This document shows positions 34,801-43,120 of a stretch of 64,000 bases of DNA, piece by piece (the first letter of the stretch is position 1; each line of letters opens with the position of its first letter). The notes beneath the pieces were generated by a model. The model did no database searches. It saw only the letters and a list, made by a program, of their open reading frames with translations, and was not told the DNA's origin. Source of the stretch: DATKUC01 sp964553615 (GTDB lineage Bacteria; Spirochaetota; Spirochaetia; DSM-27196; DATKUC01). The stretch is taken from the NCBI GenBank assembly GCA_964553615.1, contig CAZKMA010000012.1, forward strand, positions 1 through 64,000, read 5' to 3'. A program made the position numbers and the translations under genes.

Positions 34801-35880
34801 ATGTCGCAAACGGTTGTTGTACTGGAAGGGGATCAGACCGGGCAGGAGCTTCTTGAAGAGGCGCTGCGGGTGCTCGATCCCGGTGTTATCCGTGCTGAAA
34901 TCGAGCTCTTGAGGTTCGATCTCAGCCTGAAGAACCGAATCGCGACCCGGAACAAGGTCGTCTACGATGCCGGAGCTGCGATCCGTCAGCACCGTCTGTC
35001 GTTGAAGGCGGCCACCATTACTCCGGAAGCCAAAGACGGCGTCGGCAGCCCCAACAAGATTCTTCGCGAGGAAATGGATGCGCAGGTTATCCTGCGGACG
35101 GGCAGACGAATTCCCGGCGTACGCCCGATAGCGGGTGTGTATGCGCCGATCAGCGTTGTTCGCATGGCGCGGGACGATGCCTATGGTGCAAAAGAGTGGC
35201 GCGAAGGGAGCGACGGTGCTCTCGACGAGATGGCGTACAGGACGGAGAAGATTTCGCGTCGTGTCTGCCGATCGGTTGCCGAGTACGCATTCCAGCACGC
35301 GCGAAAGTCGGGTTCCAAGGTATTCGGCGGTCCGAAGTTTACCGTGAGCCCGGTGTACGAGGGCATGTTCAAGGAAGAGCTCGACCGTGCCGCGGGTCAG
35401 TATCCGGATGTGAAGTATGAACCTCAGCTCATCGATGCGACATTCGCACTGCTCCTGGCAACCAGCGGTGAGCCGCTCGTTATTCCCTCACTGAACCGGG
35501 ATGGCGATCTTCTGTCGGACATGGTGCTCCAGATGTTCGGCAGCATTGCCGGCTCCGAATCGCTCGTCATATCGATGGGAGAGTCGGGCGAGATTCGGTC
35601 GGTAATGGCCGAAGCGCCGCACGGCACTGCGCCCGCGCTCGAGGGGAGAAACGTCGCCAATCCCATGGCCATGATCCTTGCCTCAGCTGCCCTTCTTTCA
35701 TACGTGGAGGATCCGGTCTCCAAGCGCGCATCCCGTGCGGTCTACGAGGCGACTCTCGAGACTATTCACGATGGTATTCGTACTTCGGACCTCGGTGGCA
35801 GCGCTTCCACGACGGACTTCACAAACGATGTGATCCGGCGGATCAAGACAAAACTCGATGTGTGGGCTTCGCTGGGTTAG
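34801..35880 (+). CDS. Isocitrate/isopropylmalate dehydrogenase-like protein
   Basis: 359 residues of the beta-decarboxylating dehydrogenase fold. The phosphosite-type loop GVGSPNKILRE carries substrate Ser/Asn and Arg residues. PHGTAPALEGRNVANPMAMILASA contains the HGTAPxxxG cofactor signature and the conserved NP. The usual LREN(T)E/D substrate loop is replaced by ISVVRMARDDAYGAKEW. IDH-type activity is the best guess, but substrate could be isopropylmalate, tartrate/malate or homoisocitrate. GGAGG precedes the ATG. The last 4 bp overlap the convergent globin gene. Confidence 0.8.
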   Translation: MSQTVVVLEGDQTGQELLEEALRVLDPGVIRAEIELLRFDLSLKNRIATRNKVVYDAGAAIRQHRLSLKAATITPEAKDGVGSPNKILREEMDAQVILRTGRRIPGVRPIAGVYAPISVVRMARDDAYGAKEWREGSDGALDEMAYRTEKISRRVCRSVAEYAFQHARKSGSKVFGGPKFTVSPVYEGMFKEELDRAAGQYPDVKYEPQLIDATFALLLATSGEPLVIPSLNRDGDLLSDMVLQMFGSIAGSESLVISMGESGEIRSVMAEAPHGTAPALEGRNVANPMAMILASAALLSYVEDPVSKRASRAVYEATLETIHDGIRTSDLGGSASTTDFTNDVIRRIKTKLDVWASLG

Positions 35881-36308
35881 GACTGTCGGTTGACCATCCA
35901 GCCGGAGAATGCGTGGAGGAAGTCCCGGAATACCGGCACCTGATCAGGGGGGAAATCGTATTGTTCCGCGGCGTTGTCGAGGATGCGGTCGAAACAGGAT
36001 AACCAGACCTGACGCGCCTCCTCGGTGATTGCAAACGGGAAGTGGCGCTTTCTGAGCATAGGCGGACCGTACGTCTCCTGATACAGGGGCGGCCCGCCGA
36101 GGAACCCGATGAAGAACAGTGCGCTCTTTTCCGCGCTTCTCTCCATATCGGTCGGGAACATGTCCCTGATTGATGAACGTTCGAGCTCCCGGTAGAGATC
36201 CTGGATCATCCTGCGTATGTTATCCTGCCCCATCTGCTGGTACACTACCGCGCTCGGCGTCTGCGTTCGTGGCGGCCCCTCGGGCGGAATGAATATCTCA
36301 TCGGCCAA
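35877..36308 (-). CDS. Truncated haemoglobin (group II)
   Basis: 143 residues. GFLGGPPLYQETYGPPMLRKRH is the hallmark of trHbO-type globins: GGP turn, then RxRH with proximal haem ligand His89, then FPF. A Tyr at the N-terminal helix region (Tyr39) could be the distal B10 residue. It binds O2/NO, probably in stress defence or electron transfer. It is transcribed alone, with no clear partner. Confidence 0.9.
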   Translation of the reverse strand: MADEIFIPPEGPPRTQTPSAVVYQQMGQDNIRRMIQDLYRELERSSIRDMFPTDMERSAEKSALFFIGFLGGPPLYQETYGPPMLRKRHFPFAITEEARQVWLSCFDRILDNAAEQYDFPPDQVPVFRDFLHAFSGWMVNRQS

Positions 36309-36408
36309 TGTTTTTCTCCTGCAGTAAGGTACCAGCGGAGCCCGGTTTCGGCAAGGTTGCGAACTTGCCCGGAATGATTATATTGTTAGTAACAACGCGG
36401 AGATCCAA

Positions 36409-37458
36409 ATGCCGAAAATCATCTATTCGCCCGAACACCTGAAATTCGTCCCTCCAGCGGTCTACGACCCGCACCTGCATGAGCTTGCGCCACATCCGGA
36501 TAGACCGGAATTGGTGGATGTCGTGCTGCAGGCGCTTGCCGACCTGTCCTGGCCGGTCATCCGGGAGAGTGGTGACTACAATCTCGAGTCCTATTTCGGC
36601 GTTCATTCCGGGGACCTCATTTCGTTCTACCGCGAGGTGGATTCTGGTCTGAGCTCCGGATTTCTCGAATCCCCTCTTGTTCCGGGAGCATTCGCGGTTC
36701 GGCGGCTGGATCGGCAGCCGAAATCGCTCGACGGGAGGCTGGGCTGGTTCTGCACCGATGTTCGTACGCCGATCTGCACCGGTACCTGGGCGGCTGCCTG
36801 CGGGAGTCTCTCCGCGACAATAGCCGGGGCGGACCTGGTGCTTTCCGGTGAACGGGTGGTCTACGTGCTGGCCCGTCCGGCGGGACATCACGCAGGGCGG
36901 GATTTCTTTGGCGGCGGCAGCTATCTGAACAACGCGGCTGGCGCGGTCATGCAGTTGTCCAAACGGAGTCGAACTGCGGTGATCGAGATGTCCTATCACC
37001 ATGGGAGTGGGACGCAGGATATATTCTCCGGTTTCAGGGAAGTTCCGTTTGCTTCGGTGCACGTAGATCCGGACATCGCCTACCCGTACTTCTCCGGATA
37101 CGCGGATCAGAAAGGAGACGGTAAGGGCCGTGGTTCGATCCGGAACTATCCGGTGGGTCTGCCGCTGGAGGAGAAGCGCTTCCTTGCCGCACTCCGCAAT
37201 GCGATATCAGACGTGAAGCGTACGCGTCCGGGAACGCTCATTGTCTCTCTCGGGGCGGATCTCTCATCGCAACCGGTTGCCGGATCTGCGGCAGGGATGC
37301 TTCAGGGATTGAGTCTCCCGACCACGGTGTACTCCGAAGCAGGGAGGATGATTGGTGCGTTGAAACTGCCGACGCTGGTGATTCAGGAGGAGATTGGGAA
37401 TCCTGAAGTTGCGGGGGAGGCGGTACTGCGTTTTCTGCAAGCCTTTTCCGACACATAG
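36409..37458 (+). CDS. Histone-deacetylase-like protein with altered active site
   Basis: 349 residues aligning along its length with acetylpolyamine amidohydrolases/class II HDACs. Retained: RPAGHHA (His160/161), GGGSYLNNAA, HHGSGTQDIF, and the third metal ligand Asp284 in SLGAD. Changed: the D-x-D-x-H-H metal motif reads IEMSYHH, so the first zinc-ligand Asp is Ser195 (His197 is kept). The QEGGY segment with the catalytic Tyr reads QEEIGN (position 330). This suggests a weak or absent deacetylase activity, or a different metal or substrate. The ATG at 36409 is close to a weak Shine-Dalgarno (GGAG) sequence. It is monocistronic and divergent from the globin gene. Confidence 0.8.
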   Translation: MPKIIYSPEHLKFVPPAVYDPHLHELAPHPDRPELVDVVLQALADLSWPVIRESGDYNLESYFGVHSGDLISFYREVDSGLSSGFLESPLVPGAFAVRRLDRQPKSLDGRLGWFCTDVRTPICTGTWAAACGSLSATIAGADLVLSGERVVYVLARPAGHHAGRDFFGGGSYLNNAAGAVMQLSKRSRTAVIEMSYHHGSGTQDIFSGFREVPFASVHVDPDIAYPYFSGYADQKGDGKGRGSIRNYPVGLPLEEKRFLAALRNAISDVKRTRPGTLIVSLGADLSSQPVAGSAAGMLQGLSLPTTVYSEAGRMIGALKLPTLVIQEEIGNPEVAGEAVLRFLQAFSDT

Positions 37459-37472
37459 TGAGAGCAAAGGGC

Positions 37473-37514
37473 TTGGCGGGAAACGAAATAAATGCTATAT
37501 TTACTATATAGTAA
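37473..37514 (+). promoter_or_regulatory. trxB promoter with palindrome over the start site
   Basis: TTGGCG (37473-37478), 17-bp spacer, TATATT (37496-37501). The perfect 14-bp palindrome TTACTATATAGTAA lies at 37501-37514, over the predicted transcript start, and a further TTAGTATA half-site follows at 37518-37525. This looks like an operator for a redox- or stress-responsive repressor (inference). Confidence 0.55.
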
Positions 37515-37555
37515 TTTTAGTATATGTTGACCCGAACAGAACGGAGGTTCATTTC

Positions 37556-38560
37556 ATGTCGGATCGTAAAGTAGAAAACGTTATTATCATAGGTTCAGGG
37601 CCAGCCGGCCATACAGCGGCCATCTATGCGGCGCGCGCCGAGCTCAAGCCGCTCATGTTCGAGGGATTCATGGCCGGTGGCGTTGCCGCGGGCGGACAGT
37701 TGACAACAACCACCGAGGTGGAAAACTATCCCGGTTTTCCGGAAGGCGTTTCCGGGCCCGATCTGATGGACAACATGCGTGCACAGAGCGTCCACCACGG
37801 CGCCACGGTTGTGACCGACAATGTGGTAGATGTGGATTTCTCATCGCAGCCCTATGTTGTGAAGACCGCAACCGGGGAGCATTTTTCCAAAGCGGTGATT
37901 ATAGCAACCGGGGCTACGGCGAAGCGTCTTCACCTCCCGAATGAGGAACGCCTCTGGCAGCGGGGCATTTCCGCATGCGCAGTCTGTGACGGGGCTCTTC
38001 CCATCTTTCGCGACAAGCCTCTGGTTGTGATCGGTGGAGGAGACACTGCGTGTGAGGAGGCAAGCTTCCTTTCGAAATACGCGAGCACGATACACATGCT
38101 GGTACGTCGCGATGTGCTGCGCGCAAGCAAGGCAATGCAGAATCGGGTCATGAACAATTCCAAGATCCAGATTCACTGGAACACCGTAGCGGTAGATGTC
38201 GAGGGAGAGAAGCTGCTCTCCGGGGTTCGAGTCAAAGACGTGAAGAACGGGAACGAGTCGGTTATCGACGCAAGTGGCCTGTTCTACGCAATTGGCCATA
38301 CCCCGAATACCGATTTTCTGCGGAATCAACTTCCGACCGACGAGACCGGGTATCTCATTGCCCGACCGGATTCGACGGCAACCGCACTGCCGGGAGTATT
38401 TGCCTGTGGTGACGTGAAGGACAAGGTGTACCGTCAGGCCGTGACTGCTGCCGGATCCGGCTGCATGGCGGCGCTGGAGGCCGAACACTACCTGGCGGAT
38501 CTGGAGTCGGATGCGCAGGCGTCAGAAAAACTTGCCGAGGCATCGGTACCCCATGCCTGA
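37556..38560 (+). CDS. trxB: Thioredoxin reductase
   Basis: 334 residues, low-molecular-weight bacterial type. FAD motif GSGPAGHTAAIYAARA, redox disulphide Cys141-Ala-Val-Cys144 in ACAVCDGA, NADPH motif IGGGDTACEEASFL, and C-terminal FAD motif GVFACGDVKDKVYRQAVTAAGSG. It reduces thioredoxin with NADPH in the cytoplasm. ACGGAGG lies 8 bp before the ATG at 37556. The loop GGVAAGGQL before the FAD-linked TTTT motif is slightly extended, as in some eukaryote-like members. It is monocistronic, behind its own promoter. Confidence 0.95.
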   Translation: MSDRKVENVIIIGSGPAGHTAAIYAARAELKPLMFEGFMAGGVAAGGQLTTTTEVENYPGFPEGVSGPDLMDNMRAQSVHHGATVVTDNVVDVDFSSQPYVVKTATGEHFSKAVIIATGATAKRLHLPNEERLWQRGISACAVCDGALPIFRDKPLVVIGGGDTACEEASFLSKYASTIHMLVRRDVLRASKAMQNRVMNNSKIQIHWNTVAVDVEGEKLLSGVRVKDVKNGNESVIDASGLFYAIGHTPNTDFLRNQLPTDETGYLIARPDSTATALPGVFACGDVKDKVYRQAVTAAGSGCMAALEAEHYLADLESDAQASEKLAEASVPHA

Positions 38561-38621
38561 TTTCCGCCGGTAATCGGTGGCGTGGGCTGCAGACCGGGGC
38601 GCACCGCTTCGAGCCTGCAGT

Positions 38622-38681
38622 TTGCGTTGCCGATGAACCCGCAGTATAATGAGCCTCGTAATCCGACGGACAACGAGGCTC
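38622..38681 (+). promoter_or_regulatory. Sigma-70-like promoter and leader hairpin of the TRAP operon
   Basis: TTGCGT (38622-38627), 17-bp spacer, perfect TATAAT (38645-38650). A 9-bp hairpin, GAGCCTCGT (38651-38659) with ACGAGGCTC (38673-38681), begins at the predicted start site and would sit at the 5' end of the transcript. It could also terminate trxB, but lacks a T-run. Confidence 0.5.
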
Positions 38682-38741
38682 CCGTTGCACACGTTCCCTT
38701 TCCTCTTCCAATCCGGATCTCTGCGCGGGCGATGGAAGTCC

Positions 38742-40226
38742 ATGAGACTCCGCGACAAACTCCTGTCCTTCTATACGGTCATGATTTCCATCATCGTGCT
38801 CATAAATGTCGTGACCGGTTACACCGCATTCAATTCCATGCAGGTGTTCAATGAAAATCTGAAGAGTTACTTCAACATCCACCAGCTGCAGCTCACTCTC
38901 GAGACGAGTCGTGAATCCCTCGAGCGTTACCTGCGGGACAAGAATTCGACATACATGGATCAGTACTACGAACTCGTTCCCCGCGTCTGGCAGCTCATTG
39001 GAACAATCGAGCAGGAATCCAACACCAATCTCGAATCCCACTTCCAGATTCAGGCAACTCAACGCGGACTCGATGCCTATTTCCGGCTGGGGAAACTGGC
39101 CATCCAGAAACGGAATTCGAGCGCGGGTGACTACTATGCAACCTACGTCCAGGCGGCCCGGATACTCGATTATGTGAGCGGCTACATTTCACTGCTTCTG
39201 AACGTTCGGCTCTCCGACGGGAGCAGAACGTACCAGACGCTGCTCAATCACGCACTGGGCGTACGGCTCCTGTCGTTCGTCGCACTGCTCGGTCTCGGGA
39301 TCATTTCTATCATCTTCGGTATTCTCTTTGCAAACTATGTTGCACGTCCCGTTCGGACTCTGGCAGACCTTTCTTCACGGATTGCCGCGGGGAACCTTGA
39401 CGTCGGGGACATGTCTGTGGATTCCCAGGACGAAATTGGCGTGCTGTCGGCCAGTTTCAACGCCATGAGCCAGAGCATACGCGAGATGGTAGGAGATCTG
39501 AAGGAGAAGGCTGTCCTGGAACGGCGGCTCCACGAAGAGGAGATAACCATTGTGCGAATGGAACAGTCGCTGCAGGAAGCTCAATTCCTGGGGCTGCAGT
39601 CGCAGATTAACCCTCACTTCCTGTTCAACACCCTGAATACCATTGCCCGGACGGCGCTGTTCGAACATGCGGATAACACCGCGAATCTTATCCAGTCCCT
39701 CTCTCGCCTGTTCAGGTATAATCTCCGGAACTCCCGCAAGACGGTCTCGCTGCAGGAAGAGATTGACATTCTGGAAGAGTATCTCTCCATTCAGAATTAC
39801 CGTTTTCAGGAGAGGCTGCGCTTCGCCGTAAACTGTTCTGTGAACGCAGAGGAGGTGATGGTGCCCTGTTTCACGTTGCAGCCGCTTGTTGAAAACTCGG
39901 TCAAGTATGGAATTGAGCCGAAGGAGGAGGGCGGGACGGTGAGGGTGGACATTCGCCGATTGAACGGATCTATTCGCATATCCATCCGGGACGACGGGGT
40001 TGGAATGACATCGGAACAGATTGAAGATATTCTGAGCGAGCGAGAAACCCACCAGGGGCAGACTTCCGGCATCGGAATCCCCAATGTGGTGAAGCGGCTG
40101 CACCTGCTCTACCAGGGCGAAGAGCGATTCACCATCCACAGTGTGCCCGGACGCGGGACGGTTGTGCTTCTGGTTATTCCGGAGAAGGAGGCGGTTCCCG
40201 ATCATGTACCGGCTCTTGATTGCTGA
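38742..40226 (+). CDS. Sensor histidine kinase, YesM/LytS type
   Basis: 494 residues: helix (about 12-32), extracytoplasmic helical sensor domain (about 35-180), second helix (about 180-205), HAMP (about 206-258), His_kinase domain with QINPHFLFNTLNTIART (phospho-acceptor His in NPHF), and HATPase_c with LQPLVENSVKYGI and DDGVGM. This class pairs with AraC-type regulators. Here the regulator gene overlaps its 3' end by 23 bp. The ATG at 38742 is preferred over longer in-frame starts that fall before the promoter hairpin. The likely cue is the TRAP substrate or its flux. Confidence 0.93.
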   Translation: MRLRDKLLSFYTVMISIIVLINVVTGYTAFNSMQVFNENLKSYFNIHQLQLTLETSRESLERYLRDKNSTYMDQYYELVPRVWQLIGTIEQESNTNLESHFQIQATQRGLDAYFRLGKLAIQKRNSSAGDYYATYVQAARILDYVSGYISLLLNVRLSDGSRTYQTLLNHALGVRLLSFVALLGLGIISIIFGILFANYVARPVRTLADLSSRIAAGNLDVGDMSVDSQDEIGVLSASFNAMSQSIREMVGDLKEKAVLERRLHEEEITIVRMEQSLQEAQFLGLQSQINPHFLFNTLNTIARTALFEHADNTANLIQSLSRLFRYNLRNSRKTVSLQEEIDILEEYLSIQNYRFQERLRFAVNCSVNAEEVMVPCFTLQPLVENSVKYGIEPKEEGGTVRVDIRRLNGSIRISIRDDGVGMTSEQIEDILSERETHQGQTSGIGIPNVVKRLHLLYQGEERFTIHSVPGRGTVVLLVIPEKEAVPDHVPALDC

Positions 40227-41979
40227 CGATGAGAAGCTCGAGCGGGATGCTCTGCGCTATATCGTGCAGAAGGGATTCGCGGAGATCGGCGACATTCGCG
40301 ACGCGGCCAACGGGCGTGCCGCGATTGCACGGGCCGCAGACTTTCTTCCGGACATCTGCTTTCTGGACATACAGATGCCGGGTGTTAACGGCATCGAAGC
40401 CGCACGCCGGATCAGGGAGCAGCTTCCCGGTGTCCGTATTGTGTTTCTGACGGCGTTCGACTATTTCGACTACGCGCAGGAAGCAATCAAGATCGGAGTG
40501 GACGACTTCATCATAAAGCCGGCGGCCGACCGTGAAGTGATTGCTGTGCTGACCCGACTGACCCGCGCACTGGATAGTGAGCGGAGTTCGCGGGAGGAGT
40601 CCGAGAAGAATCGCGAAAAGATCGGCAATCTGGCCGGAATGATAGAACGCGAGCTTTCCGAGGGGTTGTCCCGCGGCTTCATAGATCCGGCCCGGCTCAG
40701 TGAGTTCGCCACCGTCTTCGAGTATTCAGAGTTCCTTTTTGCGGCGGCCCGGATCGAGCTTGATCTGCAGAGCTATCCCATGAAGATAGACGGTGATGCG
40801 CAGGAGCATGTCCTGCAACGGCGATGCGTCGGCCTTCTTCGTCGTGAGTTTTCCGAGGCGGGCGGCGCTTCCATTGTTGCGCAGTTTTCCGGCGGTCTCA
40901 GTGCTCTCTGCCTGTTGTCGGTTCAAAGCGGCGCCGGGACTGCGGATTTTCTCCGTCTGTTCGAACGGGCCGCCCACCGCATACGAGTTGATCTGTCACT
41001 GGATACGAAGATTGCAGTGAGTTCGGTGAGTGATGATTTGGCGAGGGTCGGGGACCTCATCGAGCAGGCAGGTGAGGCGCTGAAATCCGTCCCTGCAGGT
41101 CGGTTCCCGAAGGTGTGGTCCTGGGGCTCCGATGGTCGAGACAGAAGATCGGGCGGTGGCACGCCTCCATCCGACGGCAGCTCCACCGGCCACAGCGGCT
41201 CCACCGGTTCTACCGGCTTCACCGGTTCTACCGGATCAACCGGTTCCACCGGCTTCACCGGTTCTACCGGCGTGGACTTCCCTCCCGAAAATCTCGAGCG
41301 CCGGCTGATTCAGGCAATCGAAGCAGGGGACTTCGGAGCCTCGGATCGTGCCTCGGATGATGTGCTGAACTGGTTCACGGCCCATATTCGGGATGCAGGT
41401 GAAACCGAGCGACGACTCCGTGAATTTTCGGTGGTTGTTCGCCACGCGATTTTTCGCAGACATCCCGGGATCGGCCTGGATGATATGGATCTTGCCGATC
41501 CCTTCGGAGAAGGTGTTGTACAGTTGAAGTCGCGCGTGAGAGACCACACTGCTCGGCTCGTTCGCGCGGTACGTTCTCAACCTGCAGACGCAGTGCCGGC
41601 GGTCATTACGCGGATTTGTGATTTCATCAGGCAGCACTACCCGGAAGAGATTTCACTCGAGCTGCTCTCGGACATTGCATCCCAGTCCGCCTTCCATCTG
41701 AGCAGGAATTTCAAGCACCACACGGGGATGCATATCGTCGAGTTCACCAACCGTGTTCGCATCGAACGAGCGCGGCAACTCCTGGCCGAGACAAATCTGG
41801 CGGTGAAAGAGATCAGCAGAATGGTGGGATTTTCAGATCCGGCCTACTTCGCACGGGTGTTTCGCAGCATTGAGCAGAGCACACCTTCCGCCTTTCGAGA
41901 CGGGATCGTGTTCGATTTATCAAGATTGTCCGCAAAAGAGCAAAATATTCATGATCCGTCGCCCGAGATTCGCCCATAG
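40204..41979 (+). CDS. AraC-type response regulator with collagen-like linker
   Basis: 591 residues. Receiver domain (1-125) with Asp8/9, phospho-acceptor Asp55 and Lys in IIKPAAD. A central region of about 200 residues typical of YesN regulators. Then residues about 332-355 form eight consecutive Gly-X-Thr triplets (GSTGSTGFT and so on), preceded by GSSTGHS. A helical segment follows, and a C-terminal double helix-turn-helix of AraC type (about 485-590; LSDIASQSAFHLSRNFKHH and LAVKEISRMVGFSDPAYFARVF). The Gly-X-Thr insert lies between the sensing/dimerising core and the DNA-binding part, so its length may set linker reach. The gene is co-translated with the kinase and lies 21 bp before dctP, which it probably activates. 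Confidence 0.93.
   Translation: MYRLLIADDEKLERDALRYIVQKGFAEIGDIRDAANGRAAIARAADFLPDICFLDIQMPGVNGIEAARRIREQLPGVRIVFLTAFDYFDYAQEAIKIGVDDFIIKPAADREVIAVLTRLTRALDSERSSREESEKNREKIGNLAGMIERELSEGLSRGFIDPARLSEFATVFEYSEFLFAAARIELDLQSYPMKIDGDAQEHVLQRRCVGLLRREFSEAGGASIVAQFSGGLSALCLLSVQSGAGTADFLRLFERAAHRIRVDLSLDTKIAVSSVSDDLARVGDLIEQAGEALKSVPAGRFPKVWSWGSDGRDRRSGGGTPPSDGSSTGHSGSTGSTGFTGSTGSTGSTGFTGSTGVDFPPENLERRLIQAIEAGDFGASDRASDDVLNWFTAHIRDAGETERRLREFSVVVRHAIFRRHPGIGLDDMDLADPFGEGVVQLKSRVRDHTARLVRAVRSQPADAVPAVITRICDFIRQHYPEEISLELLSDIASQSAFHLSRNFKHHTGMHIVEFTNRVRIERARQLLAETNLAVKEISRMVGFSDPAYFARVFRSIEQSTPSAFRDGIVFDLSRLSAKEQNIHDPSPEIRP
41197..41271 (+). repeat. 9-bp tandem repeat encoding Gly-X-Thr
   Basis: Eight 9-bp units of the form GGN-TNN-ACC followed by one more GGC. 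Thr is always ACC. The Gly and X codons vary (GGT, GGC, GGA; TCT, TCC, TCA, TTC), so the array is not a recent perfect expansion, yet the ACCGGTTCT core repeats exactly several times. Confidence 0.93.
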
Positions 41980-42000
41980 AATGAAACTCAGGAGGAACTC

Positions 42001-43038
42001 ATGAAAAAAGGGAAAATTATCCTCGTTGTGCTCGTAACCGGACTTCTGGCACTTGGTTCGGTCTGGGCGGGCGGCAAGACCGAACAGACGCCTTCGGCTT
42101 CAGGTCAGACGCAACCCGCAACGGCGGATGCGAAGACTATCGTCCTGCGTTTGGCGGAAACTCATCCTGCAGACTACCCGACAACGAAAGGCGACTACAA
42201 GTTCGCCGATCTCGTGAAAGAACGTTCGAACGGAAGAATTCAGATTGAGGTCTACCCGTCGTCACAGCTTGGCGAGGAGAAGGCCGTTATCGAGCAGGTG
42301 CAGTTTGGCGCCATCGACATGACGCGTGTCAGCATCTCTCCGTTGTCGGCGTTCTCACCGAATTTCGACGCGCTGCAGATGCCCTATTTGTATCGAAACG
42401 CCGACCACATGTGGAAGGTACTGAAGGGGCCGATCGGGAAGGAGTTCCTGACAAGCCTCGAGCCGTCGGGCTTTGTCGGACTGAGCTGGTTTGAATCCGG
42501 TGCCCGCAGCTTCTACAACTCCAAGCGCGTGGTGAAGGCACCTTCCGACCTGAAGGGTATGAAGATCCGTGTGCAACAGAGTCAGCTCATGGTGGACCTG
42601 GTTACTGCACTTGGAGCAGTTGCAACGCCGATGGCTTTCGGTGAAGTGTACAGCGGACTCCAGACGGGCGTCATTGACGGTGCGGAAAACAACTGGCCAA
42701 GCTACTTTTCAACCAGCCATTACGAAGTTGCAAAGTACTACACCCTGGACGAGCACACCCGTGTCCCCGAGATTACCATTGCAAGCAAGATCAGCATGGA
42801 CAAGCTGTCGAAAGCTGACCAGGACCTCATAAAGAAGGCCGCCTGGGATTCCATGGACTATCAGCGTGAGCAGTGGGCGGGATATGTGAAGGTTTCGGAG
42901 GAGAAGATCCGCGCGGCGGGAAACACCATTACTCCGATCCCGGACAACTCTGCCTGGCAGGCTGCTATGAAGCCCCTGTACGACAAACTTTCGGCAAATC
43001 TGAAAGAAGTGGTACGCCGAGTTCAGGAAGTTCAATAA
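42001..43038 (+). CDS. dctP: TRAP transporter solute-binding protein (DctP type)
   Basis: 345 residues. Signal peptide ending VWAGGKTE, then a low-complexity Ser/Gln/Thr linker. The DctP fold shows ETHPADYPTTKG, SSQLGEEKAVIEQVQFGAIDM and the substrate-carboxylate Arg region SGARSFYNSKRVVKAPSDLKG. It binds an organic acid (dicarboxylate, sugar acid or similar) in the periplasm. AGGAGG sits before the ATG. It is third in the kinase-regulator operon. A terminator-like hairpin follows it, so it is probably made in excess over the permease subunits. Confidence 0.94.
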   Translation: MKKGKIILVVLVTGLLALGSVWAGGKTEQTPSASGQTQPATADAKTIVLRLAETHPADYPTTKGDYKFADLVKERSNGRIQIEVYPSSQLGEEKAVIEQVQFGAIDMTRVSISPLSAFSPNFDALQMPYLYRNADHMWKVLKGPIGKEFLTSLEPSGFVGLSWFESGARSFYNSKRVVKAPSDLKGMKIRVQQSQLMVDLVTALGAVATPMAFGEVYSGLQTGVIDGAENNWPSYFSTSHYEVAKYYTLDEHTRVPEITIASKISMDKLSKADQDLIKKAAWDSMDYQREQWAGYVKVSEEKIRAAGNTITPIPDNSAWQAAMKPLYDKLSANLKEVVRRVQEVQ

Positions 43039-43054
43039 CCGTCTCATGAAGGTG

Positions 43055-43103
43055 TGCGACGGTGCTCGCTGCAATGCGGGCACTGTCGCATTTTTTCTTT
43101 TTT
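43055..43103 (+). terminator. Terminator/attenuator between dctP and dctQ
   Basis: TGCGACGGTGC (43055-43065) pairs with GCACTGTCGCA (43080-43090) with one G-U pair across a 14-nt loop, followed by TTTTTTCTTTTTT. A canonical rho-independent structure inside the operon; the permease genes lie immediately after. Confidence 0.82.
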
Positions 43104-43120
43104 GACAAGAGAGCGGAAAC

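Noticed and set aside
40923..41258. Minus-strand frame with PVEPV repeats
   Set aside because: It is the antisense of the Gly-X-Thr repeat in the response regulator, which has full domain support on the plus strand.
41197..41271. CRISPR-like array
   Set aside because: 9-bp units without spacers, inside a coding sequence; no cas genes anywhere in the window.
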